Shown: piece by piece, positions 1 to 6,910 of the stretch
Numbering within the stretch: position 1 is the first letter of the stretch
Layout: every line of letters starts with the position of its first letter
NCBI GenBank assembly: GCA_036771375.1
Contig: DAIPHL010000037.1
Location: 1 to 15,626, forward strand
DNA: 15,626 bases
Reading direction: 5' to 3'
Source of the DNA: DAIPHL01 sp036771375
GTDB taxonomy: Bacteria > Synergistota > Synergistia > Synergistales > Synergistaceae
Program-made: the position numbers and the translations under genes
The notes under the pieces: model-generated
The model's input: only the letters and a program-made list of their open reading frames with translations
What the model was told of the DNA's origin: nothing
Databases searched by the model: none

Positions 1-103
1 TATCCCGAAGCAGCAAAGTCTGAACCCAGGCTCGTTCCTCCCTCGACTTCAGAAGCCGGATCAGAAACTCTCTTTCTTCAGAGGCCCCTCCGACCGGGTT
101 CAC
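1..103 (-). CDS. citX: Probable citX N-terminus (holo-citrate lyase synthase), cut by window edge
   Basis: CitX (apo-citrate lyase phosphoribosyl-dephospho-CoA transferase) attaches the prosthetic group to the acyl carrier subunit of citrate lyase. Only the first 34 codons are visible, running off the left edge. The frame opens with GTG at 103-101, which overlaps the citC stop codon (GTGA arrangement, 3 shared bases), so the two genes are probably translationally coupled. The translation contains LLKSREERAWVQTLLLRD, which resembles the N-terminal LL-x-(S/A)R-(D/E)-ER-x-x-x-Q pattern I know from CitX proteins. The neighbour citC acts on the same enzyme, which supports the call. A CitX-CitG fusion is also possible, since the C-terminus is missing. 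The match rests on a short segment recalled from memory. Confidence 0.68.
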   Translation of the reverse strand, partial: MNPVGGASEEREFLIRLLKSREERAWVQTLLLRD

Positions 104-1119
104 AGCGTTCCGATCGATCGCAGATAGTCCGTCGTCGACGGCGGAAGAAACGCCCCCAGCCTCTCCCTCTCGCCGGCGGCAAGCATCCGACGAACGGTCG
201 ACGCCGAGACGACTTCTCCGGAATCCGTCCGAAGCCGTTCGACCTCCCTGACGGCGACGCCCGATCCCGGCAGGACCTCCGACATGACCCCGTTGTAGAT
301 GGCGGTGACGGGACAATCCCTCTCCGTCCCGATGAAGCGGACATCCAAGAGAAGCGACCGGACGTAGAGGCGGAGAAAGAGATCGACGTCCAGCCTGGCC
401 TGCTGTTCCGACACGGCCGCAGCCCCTTTGTCCTTCAGAAAGTACGTCGGAAACGTGGCGGCGGAGACCGCATACGGCCCGCTCCGCAGCACCTTCACGT
501 TCCCGAGGTCCGCGGTTCCGAGCTTGACCATCGCGTACCGGTCCGCAAAGGAGAAAAACGAGAGATCGGCCTCGACCACCACGACATACAAAAGGGCACA
601 CTCCTCCGAAGCCCGCCCGATCAGATAGCGGTGCCCACGGGTGAAGGGATTGCAGTTCACGACGATCGCTCCGATCGTCCCCCCCTCGGGCGCCTCGATT
701 CGATTGTCTTCCAGGTACGCACGGTACGTTCCGATCCCCGGTTCGCCGGTCTCCAGCAGCGATACCGCTTCGGTCTGCGCGATGCCGCGAAAACCGAGCG
801 ACGCAAAGCGCGGGGCCATATCCCGCTTCGTGTAGACGAAGAGGTGCGACGTCCCGCGCGACCTCGCCACCTCCAGCAACGCCGAGAGCGCAACGGCGGA
901 CAGTCCGTACTCCTGATGCTCGTCGCTCACCGCCACCATGCGGATCACGTCGCCAAAGAGGCTGGCGGTCCCGGCGAGTGCACCGTCCGCATCCTCCACG
1001 AGCGCCACACGGTCCGCCCCTTCTTCGAAGTCGAGATCCTGCGACGCCAGGAGCGCACGGACCTCTCTTTTCTCGCTCTCGGAGAGGGACGAGACCACCC
1101 GGCTGCTGAAATCAAACAT
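100..1119 (-). CDS. citC: [Citrate (pro-3S)-lyase] ligase, CitC
   Basis: The enzyme acetylates the phosphoribosyl-dephospho-CoA group of the citrate lyase acyl carrier protein using ATP and acetate, which activates citrate lyase for citrate fermentation in the cytoplasm. The 339-residue length is normal for the family. Residues about 1-135 are a GNAT-like acetyltransferase domain. The rest is a nucleotidyltransferase domain with the phosphate-binding motif NCNPFTRGH (155-163, an HxGH variant) and the late motif VSASTVRR (304-311, like the ISxSxVR motif of this superfamily). The ATG at 1119-1117 is preceded by GGAGGTG about 9 bases upstream, a strong ribosome binding site. The likely citX follows with a 3-nt overlap and the gamma-glutamyltransferase gene precedes it with a gap of about 33 bp. 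The citrate lyase subunits (citDEF) must lie outside the window. Confidence 0.93.
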   Translation of the reverse strand: MFDFSSRVVSSLSESEKREVRALLASQDLDFEEGADRVALVEDADGALAGTASLFGDVIRMVAVSDEHQEYGLSAVALSALLEVARSRGTSHLFVYTKRDMAPRFASLGFRGIAQTEAVSLLETGEPGIGTYRAYLEDNRIEAPEGGTIGAIVVNCNPFTRGHRYLIGRASEECALLYVVVVEADLSFFSFADRYAMVKLGTADLGNVKVLRSGPYAVSAATFPTYFLKDKGAAAVSEQQARLDVDLFLRLYVRSLLLDVRFIGTERDCPVTAIYNGVMSEVLPGSGVAVREVERLRTDSGEVVSASTVRRMLAAGERERLGAFLPPSTTDYLRSIGTL

Positions 1120-1152
1120 TCACGACACCTCCGAGAAGAGAGGGAAAGCTCC

Positions 1153-2760
1153 TCACCACGCCGCGACGCATCCGTCGGCCCTCGGCTCCGCGGCACCGGC
1201 GAACGTTCCGTCTTCCGTTCGCACGATCATCTCGCCTCGCCCGAATTCGAACGGATACAACTCGGACGAGACTTCATGCCCCATCCTCTCCAGCTTCTGC
1301 GCGACGCTGAAAGAGAAACCCGGCTCCACGGCGACCGACAGGTCGCCCATCCACTGCCATCGCGGCGCATCGAGCGCCTCCTGCGGGTTCATGTGAAAAT
1401 CCACCATGTTCAAGACGGCCTGCACATGCCCCTGCGGCTGCATGTAGGCGCCCATGACCCCGAATGGACCGATCGCCTCCCCGCCTTTTGAAAGAAAGCC
1501 CGGGATGATCGTGTTGTACGGACGCTTGCCCGGCATGAGCGCGTTCGGGTGCTTTGGATCCATGGAAAAGCAGCAGGCCCTGTTGTTGAGTGCGATTCCC
1601 GTGTCCGGGATGACCACGGCCGAGCCGAATCCACGGAAGTTGCTCTGTATGTATGACACCATGTTCCCATCCCGGTCCGCGGTGCAGAGGTAGACCGTGC
1701 CTCCGGCATAGGGATCCCCCGCGTCGAAGCGCCTCGCCCTGTCTTCGATCAGGGCTCTGCGCCCTTCGGCGTAGGAAGGACAGAGGAGCTTGGAGAGGGG
1801 AGCGTCGAAGCAGGAAGGGTCGGCGACGTAACGAAGCGCGTCGGCGAAGGCCAGCTTGATCGCCTCGATCTGTCTGTGGACGTCCTCGGGACATTCGTGG
1901 GAAGAGAATTCGAACCCTTCCAGAATGCGAAGCGCCATCAACACGACGACGCCCTGCCCGTTGGGAGGCAGCTCCCAGACGTCCAGCCCCCGATAGTTCA
2001 CACGAAGCGGTTCCACCCACCGAGGGGAGAAAGAACGCAGATCCTCCCTCGAAAAAAAGCCCCCTGTCCTGTTGGAGAAGTCGATGATCCGGTCGGCGAT
2101 CTCCCCCGTATAAAACGATTTTCCTCCGGTGGCGGCGATCTGCGAGAGCGTGTACGCATGCCCCGGAGACCTGAAGAGCTCTCCCGGCGCGGGGGTTCTC
2201 CCCCCGGGACAAAACGTCTCCCTCCAGGGCGCGTAGACCTCTCCCGCAAGACGCGACAGCCGCGCAAAGACGAGCTTCCAGAAGTGCGAGACGGTGACGG
2301 AGACCGCGTATCCCTCCGTGGCGTACGATATGGCAGGAGCCAGGCACGCCTCCAGAGAGAGTCTTCCCATGAGGCGGGAAAGCTCTGCCCACGTGGCGGG
2401 CGCGCCCGGCACGGTGGAGGCCATCCAGCCGTATTTCGGCGGTGCCTTTTCGAAACCCGCCGCCCGAAAAGCGTCGAGGTCGAACGCACCCGGCGCCGGT
2501 CCGCTTCCGTTGAGCCCGTGCAGCTTGCCATCCTTCCACACGATCGCGAAGGCGTCGCTGCCGATGCCGTTGGAGGTCGGCTCCACCACGGTGAGCGCGG
2601 CGGCCGTGGCGATCGCGGCGTCGATCGCATTGCCTCCCGTCTTCAGGATCTCGAGCCCAGCCGCGGCCGCCAGCGGATGCGAGGTCGCGACCATCCCCCT
2701 CGAACCGTAGACGAGATTTCGGCGCGACGGATAGCGGTAACTGAACGGATCGAATTTCAT
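1153..2760 (-). CDS. Gamma-glutamyltransferase family protein (YwrD-like, cytoplasmic)
   Basis: This is an Ntn-hydrolase of the gamma-glutamyltransferase/cephalosporin acylase family. Family members self-cleave into two subunits and hydrolyse or transfer gamma-glutamyl groups. The 535-residue protein shows the family N-terminus (VATSHPLAAAAGLEILKTGG at 24-43, then NAIDAAIA) and the processing site GGTVYLCTADRDGNMVS, where Thr355 would be the new N-terminal nucleophile of the small subunit. The C-terminal part has GVMGAYMQPQGHVQ (435-448) and the conserved segment LDAPRW. There is no signal peptide, unlike classical periplasmic Ggt, and the glycine-rich oxyanion segment is of the GVMG type rather than PGGSR. 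Both traits fit the YwrD-like branch, whose physiological substrate is not settled. The ATG at 2760-2758 follows GGGAGG by 8 bases. The gene sits 33 bp after chrA and 33 bp before citC. Confidence 0.9.
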   Translation of the reverse strand: MKFDPFSYRYPSRRNLVYGSRGMVATSHPLAAAAGLEILKTGGNAIDAAIATAAALTVVEPTSNGIGSDAFAIVWKDGKLHGLNGSGPAPGAFDLDAFRAAGFEKAPPKYGWMASTVPGAPATWAELSRLMGRLSLEACLAPAISYATEGYAVSVTVSHFWKLVFARLSRLAGEVYAPWRETFCPGGRTPAPGELFRSPGHAYTLSQIAATGGKSFYTGEIADRIIDFSNRTGGFFSREDLRSFSPRWVEPLRVNYRGLDVWELPPNGQGVVVLMALRILEGFEFSSHECPEDVHRQIEAIKLAFADALRYVADPSCFDAPLSKLLCPSYAEGRRALIEDRARRFDAGDPYAGGTVYLCTADRDGNMVSYIQSNFRGFGSAVVIPDTGIALNNRACCFSMDPKHPNALMPGKRPYNTIIPGFLSKGGEAIGPFGVMGAYMQPQGHVQAVLNMVDFHMNPQEALDAPRWQWMGDLSVAVEPGFSFSVAQKLERMGHEVSSELYPFEFGRGEMIVRTEDGTFAGAAEPRADGCVAAW

Positions 2761-2793
2761 ACGCTCAACCTCCCTCTCTCCCGCCCAGGGCCC

Positions 2794-3327
2794 TCACAGC
2801 TTCAGGGCGATTCCGGCGACCGCGCCGGCCACGATCAAAAGCGCGGGGTGAACCCTCGTAAACACCATGAGCAGAAGCGCCACAAGACCGATCGACCAGG
2901 AGAGAGGACCCTTCATCGAACTGGGCGCCATGTCGAAGGCGGCGTAGGCGAGCATGGCGACGACCACCGGCCTCAGTCCCTTCAACATGCTCTCCACAAT
3001 CGGGTTCCCCTTCAGGGCGCCCACCAATCCCAGCAGCGCAAGAACGAGAAGCGCACTCGGAAGGACCACGCCCAGCGTCGCCGCGGCGGCTCCCGCCACC
3101 CCAGCCATCTTGTGTCCGACCACGGCGGTCATCTTGGTCGCGATCGGGCCGGGCAGCGCGTTTCCGACGGCCAGTGCGTCCATGAACTCCTCGATGCTCA
3201 TCCATCCGTGATTTTCGACGACCTCCACCTTGAGCAGCGGGATCATCGACGGTCCGCCTCCGTAGGCGACGCACCCGATCTTCGCCGCCGCAAGGAATAG
3301 GGAGAATAGAATTTTCAGATCGGCCAT
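2794..3327 (-). CDS. ChrA-family single-domain transporter
   Basis: ChrA (CHR family) proteins are inner-membrane transporters annotated as chromate efflux pumps; for single-domain members the real substrate is often unknown. The predicted protein is 177 residues, one CHR domain, with about five or six hydrophobic segments. It has the family pattern GGGPSMIPLLKVEVVE near the N-terminus, followed by DALAVGNALPGPIATKMT. I chose the ATG at 3327-3325 because a purine-rich GGAGGGGGAAGGGG sequence lies about 8 bases upstream. A TTG 33 bases further up would add 12 polar residues and has no good ribosome binding site. Short CHR proteins usually occur as tandem pairs that assemble as antiparallel heterodimers, but no second copy is adjacent here. 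It may be cotranscribed with the flanking msrBA and ggt-like genes. Confidence 0.85.
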   Translation of the reverse strand: MADLKILFSLFLAAAKIGCVAYGGGPSMIPLLKVEVVENHGWMSIEEFMDALAVGNALPGPIATKMTAVVGHKMAGVAGAAAATLGVVLPSALLVLALLGLVGALKGNPIVESMLKGLRPVVVAMLAYAAFDMAPSSMKGPLSWSIGLVALLLMVFTRVHPALLIVAGAVAGIALKL

Positions 3328-3387
3328 GTGCGCAACCCCTTCCCCCTCCGCTCCGCCCAAGAATCGCCGAAAGAGCCCTTCAAGGCG

Positions 3388-4329
3388 TTATTTCCCCTGC
3401 TTCCTGAGATACTTCTGGTGGTAGTCCTCCGCGGGGTAGAACGCCCCTGCGGGTTTGAGCTCCGTCACGACCTTCACGCCCGACGCCTTCAGACGATCGA
3501 TGGCCTTTTGGGCGATCTTCCTCTGCTCCTCGTCGAAATAAAATATCGCCGTCCTGTACTGCGAGCCGAAGTCCGGTCCCTGTCTGTCGAGTTGCGTCGG
3601 GTCGTGCATCTTGAAAAACAGCTCGACCAGGGCCTCGTACGAGACGACAGACGGCTCGAAGTCGAGGCGCACGGCCTCCGCGTGCCCGGTGTCGCCGCCG
3701 CACACCTGCCTGTACGTGGGAGCGGCGACGAGGCCGCCGGTGTACCCCGACGTCGCGGTGACGACCCCCCTCGTGGACGCAAAGCGATCCTCGATCCCCC
3801 AGAAGCAACCGCCCGCGAAGAGCGCGGAACGCGTGGGGACGAACGCGAGTGACAGTGAATTGACGCAGTGCCTGGTGTTTTTCGGAGTGAGCCTCTCCCC
3901 CTCGAAGACGTGTCCCAGATGCCCGGCACAGTTCGAGCAGACGATCTCCGTCCGACGCCCATCCGGATCCATTCGACGCAAAACCGCCTCGGGCAGGTTT
4001 TCGTCGAACGCGGGCCAGCCACAGGAACACTTGAACTTATCGGACGAACGATAGAGGGGCAGCCCGCACTGACGGCAGAGATAGACGCCCTCCTTCCAAA
4101 AATCGACGTACTTTCCGCTGCCGGGCGGCTCAGTACCCGCCTCGAGAACGACCCGCCTCTCCTCCTTCGAAAGCGGAGGCATCGGACGAACCTCTTTCCA
4201 ACCGCTCACGCGCCCACCTCCCTTTTTCTTCGGAAGTGCCGCACAAAAGACCCCGGCCTCCGAAACGTAGCTGTACAACCCCGCCGTATTCGTCATGTCC
4301 GCGATGATGTATTCCAGATATGGGATCAT
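3388..4329 (-). CDS. msrBA: Methionine sulfoxide reductase MsrB-MsrA fusion
   Basis: This bifunctional enzyme reduces the R (MsrB) and S (MsrA) epimers of methionine sulfoxide, in the order B then A. Numbered from the ATG at 4329, the MsrB domain spans about 50-165. It has zinc cysteine pairs C85/C88 and C131/C134, and its catalytic cysteine is C155 in RHCVNS. The MsrA domain spans about 168-313 with the catalytic GCFWG motif (C175), the GHAEAV segment and a typical YHQKYL end. No signal peptide is obvious. The start is uncertain. The ATG has an extended Shine-Dalgarno AAAGGAGGGGGTGAT 6 bases upstream. A GTG at 4209-4207 (codon 41) sits 6 bases after a textbook GGAGGT and would give a protein beginning just before MsrB. 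It is the first gene of the minus-strand block. Confidence 0.93.
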   Translation of the reverse strand: MIPYLEYIIADMTNTAGLYSYVSEAGVFCAALPKKKGGGRVSGWKEVRPMPPLSKEERRVVLEAGTEPPGSGKYVDFWKEGVYLCRQCGLPLYRSSDKFKCSCGWPAFDENLPEAVLRRMDPDGRRTEIVCSNCAGHLGHVFEGERLTPKNTRHCVNSLSLAFVPTRSALFAGGCFWGIEDRFASTRGVVTATSGYTGGLVAAPTYRQVCGGDTGHAEAVRLDFEPSVVSYEALVELFFKMHDPTQLDRQGPDFGSQYRTAIFYFDEEQRKIAQKAIDRLKASGVKVVTELKPAGAFYPAEDYHQKYLRKQGK

Positions 4330-4378
4330 CTTTCAATCACCCCCTCCTTTCACGGACAAATATATCACCAAAATCGCC

Positions 4379-4396
4379 CAAAGACACGAAAGCGCG
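4379..4396. repeat. 18-bp intergenic repeat, copy 1
   Basis: The sequence CAAAGACACGAAAGCGCG is identical to positions 15502-15519. Both copies lie in gene-free stretches, and after one mismatch the similarity continues through CGA and, a few bases later, CCGAG. This copy lies between the divergently transcribed msrBA and AGCS genes, 50 bp upstream of the msrBA start. Function unknown. Confidence 0.6.
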
Positions 4397-4400
4397 ACGA

Positions 4401-4418
4401 GTTCCGAGCGCTTCGAAC
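4401..4418. other. Imperfect 18-bp dyad in divergent intergenic region
   Basis: GTTCCGAGCGCTTCGAAC reads as two 9-base half-sites around AGCGCT, with one mismatch and one G-T pair. It lies four bases after the 18-bp repeat, between the msrBA and AGCS promoters' regions. It could be a regulator binding site or chance symmetry. The surrounding gene-free stretch (4330-4491) otherwise shows only a 4-bp CGGG/CCCG hairpin at 4428-4439. Confidence 0.25.
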
Positions 4419-4491
4419 GCCCCCCGGCGGGTTTGCCCGAAGGCGCAAAGCGGCCTCCGAGTTGAAACAGAGGACATAAAGGGGCCGAATC

Positions 4492-4519
4492 TTGACATCC
4501 CGTTATTTGGACATATAAT
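4492..4519 (+). promoter_or_regulatory. Consensus sigma-70 promoter for the AGCS-racemase operon
   Basis: A perfect -35 hexamer TTGACA (4492-4497) and a perfect -10 hexamer TATAAT (4514-4519) are separated by 16 bp. Transcription would begin near 4526, giving a leader of about 87 nt before the symporter start. It is the best promoter in the window. Such a strong core promoter is usually kept in check by a repressor, consistent with the palindrome overlapping it and the GntR gene at the end of the gene cluster. Confidence 0.85.
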
Positions 4520-4530
4520 TGGGATCCAAT
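4518..4530. promoter_or_regulatory. Candidate operator palindrome overlapping the promoter
   Basis: ATTGG-GAT-CCAAT is a 5-bp inverted repeat with a 3-bp centre. It overlaps the last two bases of the -10 hexamer and the expected transcription start. Its size and TTGG...CCAA form resemble the short palindromes bound by GntR/FadR-type repressors. A second, looser repeat (ATCCA-N5-TGGAT, 4524-4538) overlaps it. The likely ligand is the GntR protein at 8732-9475, by inference only. Confidence 0.45.
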
Positions 4531-4562
4531 ATATGGATACAAGAATACATGAAGGTTACCGC

Positions 4563-4588
4563 GCCAAAACAATGCAAGGCGTTTTGGC
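4563..4588 (+). other. Leader-RNA hairpin upstream of AGCS gene
   Basis: GCCAAAAC (4563-4570) and GTTTTGGC (4581-4588) form a perfect 8-bp stem with a 10-nt loop in the 5' leader, ending 12 bases before the GGAG ribosome binding site. It is not followed by a T run, so it is not an intrinsic terminator. It may affect translation or mRNA stability, or be a DNA operator. Confidence 0.4.
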
Positions 4589-4612
4589 CGACGACAAAAA
4601 GGAGCGATGTGT

Positions 4613-6073
4613 ATGCTGAGTACGTTCGACAAGATCCTGGTCAAATTCTCCGACATCCTATGGGGAATGCCCACCATCCTTCTCCTGTTGACACTCGGGC
4701 TGGCGCTGACGGTCGCGACGGGGTTCTTCCAGTTCGCCAGATTCGGATATATCTGGAAGAACACGTTTGGCAAGATCGTCCGCAAGGAAGCGGGCGAAGG
4801 GGACAGAGGGATCGTCTCCGCGATCGAGGCCGTGACGATCGCGATCGGAAATGTCGTCGGCATGGGAAACATCGCCGGCGTCGCGACCGCCATCGCGGTC
4901 GGAGGCCCTGGAGCGGTCTTCTGGATGTGGATGATCGCACTCGTCGGAATGATGCTCAAGATGACGGAGGTCTCGCTCGCCGTGTATTACAGACGCCGAG
5001 ACGCGCACGGCAACCCCTTCGGCGGCCCCACGTACTACATCAAATACGGGATCGGGGAAAACCGGGGAGAGTTCATGCGCTACCTCGCAAAGGCGCTCAA
5101 CTTCCTTTTCATCTTCGGCCTTCTCACGGGATCGCTGATCATGTCCCAGTGCTACAACGTCTCCGAGGCGGTATCCAACACGTTTCATGTGAACCAGCTC
5201 GGCGTCGCGGTGTTCTACACCATCATGGTGTACATCATGATCGCGGGCGGCCTGAAATCTCTCAGCAAGTTCGCCATGAAAATGGTCCCCACCATGTGCA
5301 CCCTCTATTTCCTCGCCGGTTTCGGCATCATTCTGACAAATATAAACAACCTGCTCCCGACGATCGCCCTGATCTTCAAGTCGGCCTTCGGCGGCGCCGC
5401 CGCGACCGGCGGTTTTGCCGGAGCGACCGTCATGGTCGCCATCCAGAAAGGATTTGCAAGAGCCCTCTTCAGCAACGAGGCGGGACAGGGAACGTCGCCG
5501 ATGATTCACGCGACGGCAACGACGAACCACCCGATCAGCCAGGGCATGTACGGCGTATTCGAGGTGTTTGTCGACAGCATCGTCATTTGCTCCATCACCG
5601 CCATCGCGATCCTGATCACAGGCGAATGGTCCAGCGGAGTCCGGGGGATCACCCTTTCACTGAACGCGTTTTCCTCCGTATACGGATTTTGGGGACAGGC
5701 GATCCTCGCCTTTACGATCTTCCTGTTCGGCGTGACCACGACGTCGGGTTGTTTCACCTACCAGTACACGGTCCTCGGCTATCTGTTCGAGAAGAACATT
5801 CAGATCAGAGATAAAATCCTGCTCGCCTATCGCTGGTTCTACCCGATTCCGGCGTTGGGAATGGTCGTATACGCGCTCCAGAAGGGGCTTCCGCCCGAAA
5901 TCATCTGGACCTTCGTCGACGTCGCAACCGGCATGCCCACCGTCGTCAACGTGACGGCGCTGATATTCCTCTTCCCGAAATTCCTGGAGATTCTCAAGGA
6001 TTACAAGGCGAGGTACATGGGAATCGGTGAAATCGACCCGAATTTCAAGCCCTTCGTGATGGAGGACAAGTGA
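4613..6073 (+). CDS. AGCS-family sodium:amino-acid symporter
   Basis: This inner-membrane carrier of the alanine/glycine:cation symporter family (COG1115 type) couples uptake of a small amino acid to sodium. It is about 486 residues with around ten to twelve hydrophobic segments. It has the family signature GNVVGMGNIAGVATAIAVGG (79-98) followed by PGAVFWMW, and a later FSNEAGQGTSPMIHA segment. I prefer the ATG at 4613 over the one at 4607: the GGAG at 4601-4604 is 8 bases from 4613 but only 2 from 4607. It is the first gene after the consensus promoter and is followed by the racemase, whose ribosome binding site lies just after this stop codon. The actual substrate is not readable from sequence. 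The context suggests an amino acid or cyclic amide linked to the racemase and deacetylase-like proteins. Confidence 0.92.
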   Translation: MLSTFDKILVKFSDILWGMPTILLLLTLGLALTVATGFFQFARFGYIWKNTFGKIVRKEAGEGDRGIVSAIEAVTIAIGNVVGMGNIAGVATAIAVGGPGAVFWMWMIALVGMMLKMTEVSLAVYYRRRDAHGNPFGGPTYYIKYGIGENRGEFMRYLAKALNFLFIFGLLTGSLIMSQCYNVSEAVSNTFHVNQLGVAVFYTIMVYIMIAGGLKSLSKFAMKMVPTMCTLYFLAGFGIILTNINNLLPTIALIFKSAFGGAAATGGFAGATVMVAIQKGFARALFSNEAGQGTSPMIHATATTNHPISQGMYGVFEVFVDSIVICSITAIAILITGEWSSGVRGITLSLNAFSSVYGFWGQAILAFTIFLFGVTTTSGCFTYQYTVLGYLFEKNIQIRDKILLAYRWFYPIPALGMVVYALQKGLPPEIIWTFVDVATGMPTVVNVTALIFLFPKFLEILKDYKARYMGIGEIDPNFKPFVMEDK

Positions 6074-6111
6074 TTCCCGTCACTTCCCGAGACGAAAGAG
6101 GAGGAAGCGAT

Positions 6112-6840
6112 TTGAAGATCAAGGCGATCATGCCCGACAAGGCGATGGAACAGGCGACCCTGCGCGAGAGGGAGAAGATGTTGTCCTCCGCTCTCTCGCC
6201 GGATGCGTCGATCTGCGTCGACTGCATCAAAGCCGGGCCGGACGAACTCGACTGCTGTACGGACGAGGCATTCGCCGCCCGGGAGATCGTAAAGGAATCG
6301 ATCGAGGCCGAGCGCGAGGGATATGACGCGATCGTCATCTACTGCTTCAGCGACGTCGGCGCCGAGGCGGCAAGGGAAAACGTCTTCATTCCCGTCATCG
6401 CGCCCGGCGAATTGACTCTGTCCATCGCCGGGACGTTGTGCAATCGGTTTTCCGTCATAACGACGGACAGCAAAAACATCCCTCGCACATACCGGCGCTT
6501 GATGAAACACTGCGTCGCGAGGGAGAAGATGGCCTCGGTTCGGGCGCTCGACATTCCCATCGGCGAGCTGCGCGCCAATCCGTCCGTCACGCTCGAATAT
6601 CTTGAAAGGACCTGCAAAAAAGCGGTGGAAACAGACGGTGCGGACGGCATCGTGCTGGGATGTCTCGGCATGGCGGAATACGGCAAAACCATCGAGGAAA
6701 AGCTTGGAGTCACCGTCTTCGATCCCGCATTCATCGCGGTGGCTTTCGCGGAGATGAGCACAAGACTCGGTCTCGCTCACGGCGAAAGGACGTACCCTAA
6801 GTTTACGAAGACGAACGATTGGGACGTTCCGCGGTTTTAG
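6112..6840 (+). CDS. Asp/Glu/hydantoin racemase family protein
   Basis: This is a cofactor-independent two-cysteine racemase of the aspartate/glutamate/hydantoin superfamily. Taking the TTG at 6112 as start gives 242 residues, with Cys78 in IYCFSDVG and Cys184 in VLGCLGMA as the acid/base pair. The spacing (78/184) and the GCxGMA-type second motif fit hydantoin racemases (known pair Cys76/Cys181) better than glutamate racemase MurI. TTG is chosen because GGAGG (6100-6104) is exactly 7 bases upstream. A GTG at 6070, overlapping the previous stop, would add 14 residues without a ribosome binding site. Family members racemise hydantoins or allantoin, or act on related acids; the substrate here is inferred only. 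A 70-bp gap with a 6-bp hairpin separates it from the next gene. Confidence 0.85.
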   Translation: MKIKAIMPDKAMEQATLREREKMLSSALSPDASICVDCIKAGPDELDCCTDEAFAAREIVKESIEAEREGYDAIVIYCFSDVGAEAARENVFIPVIAPGELTLSIAGTLCNRFSVITTDSKNIPRTYRRLMKHCVAREKMASVRALDIPIGELRANPSVTLEYLERTCKKAVETDGADGIVLGCLGMAEYGKTIEEKLGVTVFDPAFIAVAFAEMSTRLGLAHGERTYPKFTKTNDWDVPRF

Positions 6841-6841
6841 G

Positions 6842-6859
6842 GCTTCGTTCGCCCGAAGC
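6842..6859 (+). other. Small intercistronic hairpin
   Basis: GCTTCG (6842-6847) pairs with CGAAGC (6854-6859) around a 6-nt loop, starting two bases after the racemase stop codon. There is no T run, so termination is unlikely; an mRNA-stability or processing element is possible. Confidence 0.3.
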
Positions 6860-6910
6860 GAATCCGCTGCGGCCCGAAAGGAAAGATTTTGACAGGAGGC
6901 GTGCCTCGTC

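Noticed and set aside
1876..3300. Long plus-strand ORF (474 codons) opposite the gamma-glutamyltransferase and chrA genes
   Set aside because: Rich in Arg, His and Pro with no recognisable domain; it is a high-GC shadow of two well-supported minus-strand genes.
3328..3360. TTG start extending ChrA by 11-12 residues
   Set aside because: No ribosome binding site, and the added residues are polar and absent from the family; the ATG at 3327 has a good purine-rich site.
4333..4959. Minus-strand ORF of 208 codons reaching from the AGCS gene into the intergenic region
   Set aside because: It is antisense to the conserved N-terminus of the symporter and crosses its consensus promoter; no ribosome binding site or known domain.
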